Source of the DNA: Azospirillum oryzae
Lineage (GTDB): Bacteria > Pseudomonadota > Alphaproteobacteria > Azospirillales > Azospirillaceae
Direction: 5' to 3'
Assembly: GCF_008364795.1 (NCBI RefSeq)
Contig: NZ_VTTM01000001.1
Location: 248,001-312,000, forward strand
Length of the DNA: 64,000 nt
Position numbers and translations under genes: made by a program. Shown here piece after piece: positions 63,840-64,000 of this stretch. The notes beneath the pieces were generated by a model. That model was not told the origin of the DNA and searched no databases. It saw only the letters and a program-made list of their open reading frames with translations. The stretch's first letter is position 1; each line of letters opens with the position of its first letter.

Positions 63840-64000
63840 TCAACGCAGCGCGCGGATGTTGGCGGCATACTGCTCCGGACCGCCGGTGAAGGTGGCGGTG
63901 CCGGCAACCAGCACGTCGGCGCCGGCCTCGATCGCCAGACGGGCGGTCTCCGGGTTGATGCCGCCGTCCACCTCCAGGTCGATCTGCTTGCCGAGCGCGT
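63840..64000 (-). CDS. rpe: Ribulose-phosphate 3-epimerase, C-terminal part
   Basis: The window ends inside the gene; the last 52 codons or so are present. The translation contains [14 protein letters not shown] and [13 protein letters not shown], the conserved phosphate-binding end of the Rpe TIM barrel, with the catalytic Asp in VDGG. It interconverts ribulose-5-phosphate and xylulose-5-phosphate. The stop is TGA at 63842-63840 and a terminator follows. Confidence 0.92.
   Translation of the reverse strand, partial: ALGKQIDLEVDGGINPETARLAIEAGADVLVAGTATFTGGPEQYAANIRALR

Overview
The window is GC-rich alphaproteobacterial chromosome, most likely from Azospirillum or a close Rhodospirillales relative. 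The basis is the gene set: split glycine-cleavage P-protein, MucR/Ros and PhyR-type regulators, RpoH, a globin-coupled chemoreceptor, a pyrB / degenerate pyrC / plsY cluster, an SDR with the FolM/PTR1 signature and an NdvB/NdvC-like GH17-GT2 glucan synthase. No plasmid, phage or transposon genes, tRNA/rRNA genes or CRISPR array were recognised.

Layout. 1-3.5 kb: end of gcvT, then gcvH-gcvPA-gcvPB (glycine cleavage), closed by a strong bidirectional terminator. 3.5-8.2 kb: a small stress-type gene, the glucan synthase, and a phosphotransferase/DUF6285 pair. 8.3-16.3 kb: a GAF-GGDEF cyclase, uvrB, a lytic transglycosylase, two alpha/beta hydrolases and a GNAT enzyme. 16.3-22.4 kb: small ORFs in AT-rich DNA, the globin chemoreceptor, rpoH, a gene-free and apparently structured 0.7-kb stretch, mucR, an HU gene and terC. 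22.4-28 kb (minus strand): a nucleotidase and acetoacetyl-CoA synthetase, then pyrB-pyrC'-plsY. 28-36.3 kb: a GcvA-like LysR regulator, DUF1127, two tandem GFA genes, an iron-uptake pair (cupredoxin plus FTR1) behind a Fur-like box, a KefB/C antiporter and a three-gene ABC importer. 36.6-46.5 kb: DUF983, small proteins, the SDR, uvrC-pgsA-mobB, a small AT-rich two-gene insert, then HAD-moeA-moaD-moaE (molybdenum cofactor). 46.5-57.7 kb: algH/yqgE, scsB/dsbD, phnA, a peroxiredoxin, an AT-rich island with a candidate PD-(D/E)xK nuclease, the cysQ-DUF455-thrB-rnhA operon, a GNAT gene, a second AT-rich island with two unknown envelope genes, and an EAL phosphodiesterase. 57.7-64 kb: an orphan CoxL-type molybdenum hydroxylase, an SRAP protein with a secreted nuclease, a PhyR-like regulator, glsB, a secreted low-complexity protein and the 3' end of rpe.

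Most of the DNA is housekeeping with tight ATGA-type overlaps. The exceptions are four AT-rich patches (about 16.43-16.65, 43.1-43.8, 50.5-51.3 and 55.0-56.9 kb) whose genes I could not match to named families; they look acquired. The window also holds a PhyR-like general-stress regulator together with three GGAAC-N16/17-(C/T)GTT promoter candidates ahead of small stress-type genes, which suggests a PhyR/EcfG regulon locally. The best candidates for something undescribed are the possible structured RNA at about 19.84-20.11 kb, the toxin-antitoxin-like pair at 43.3-43.8 kb, the nuclease island with its operators and RBS-masking hairpin at 50.5-51.3 kb, and the envelope pair at 55.3-56.9 kb.
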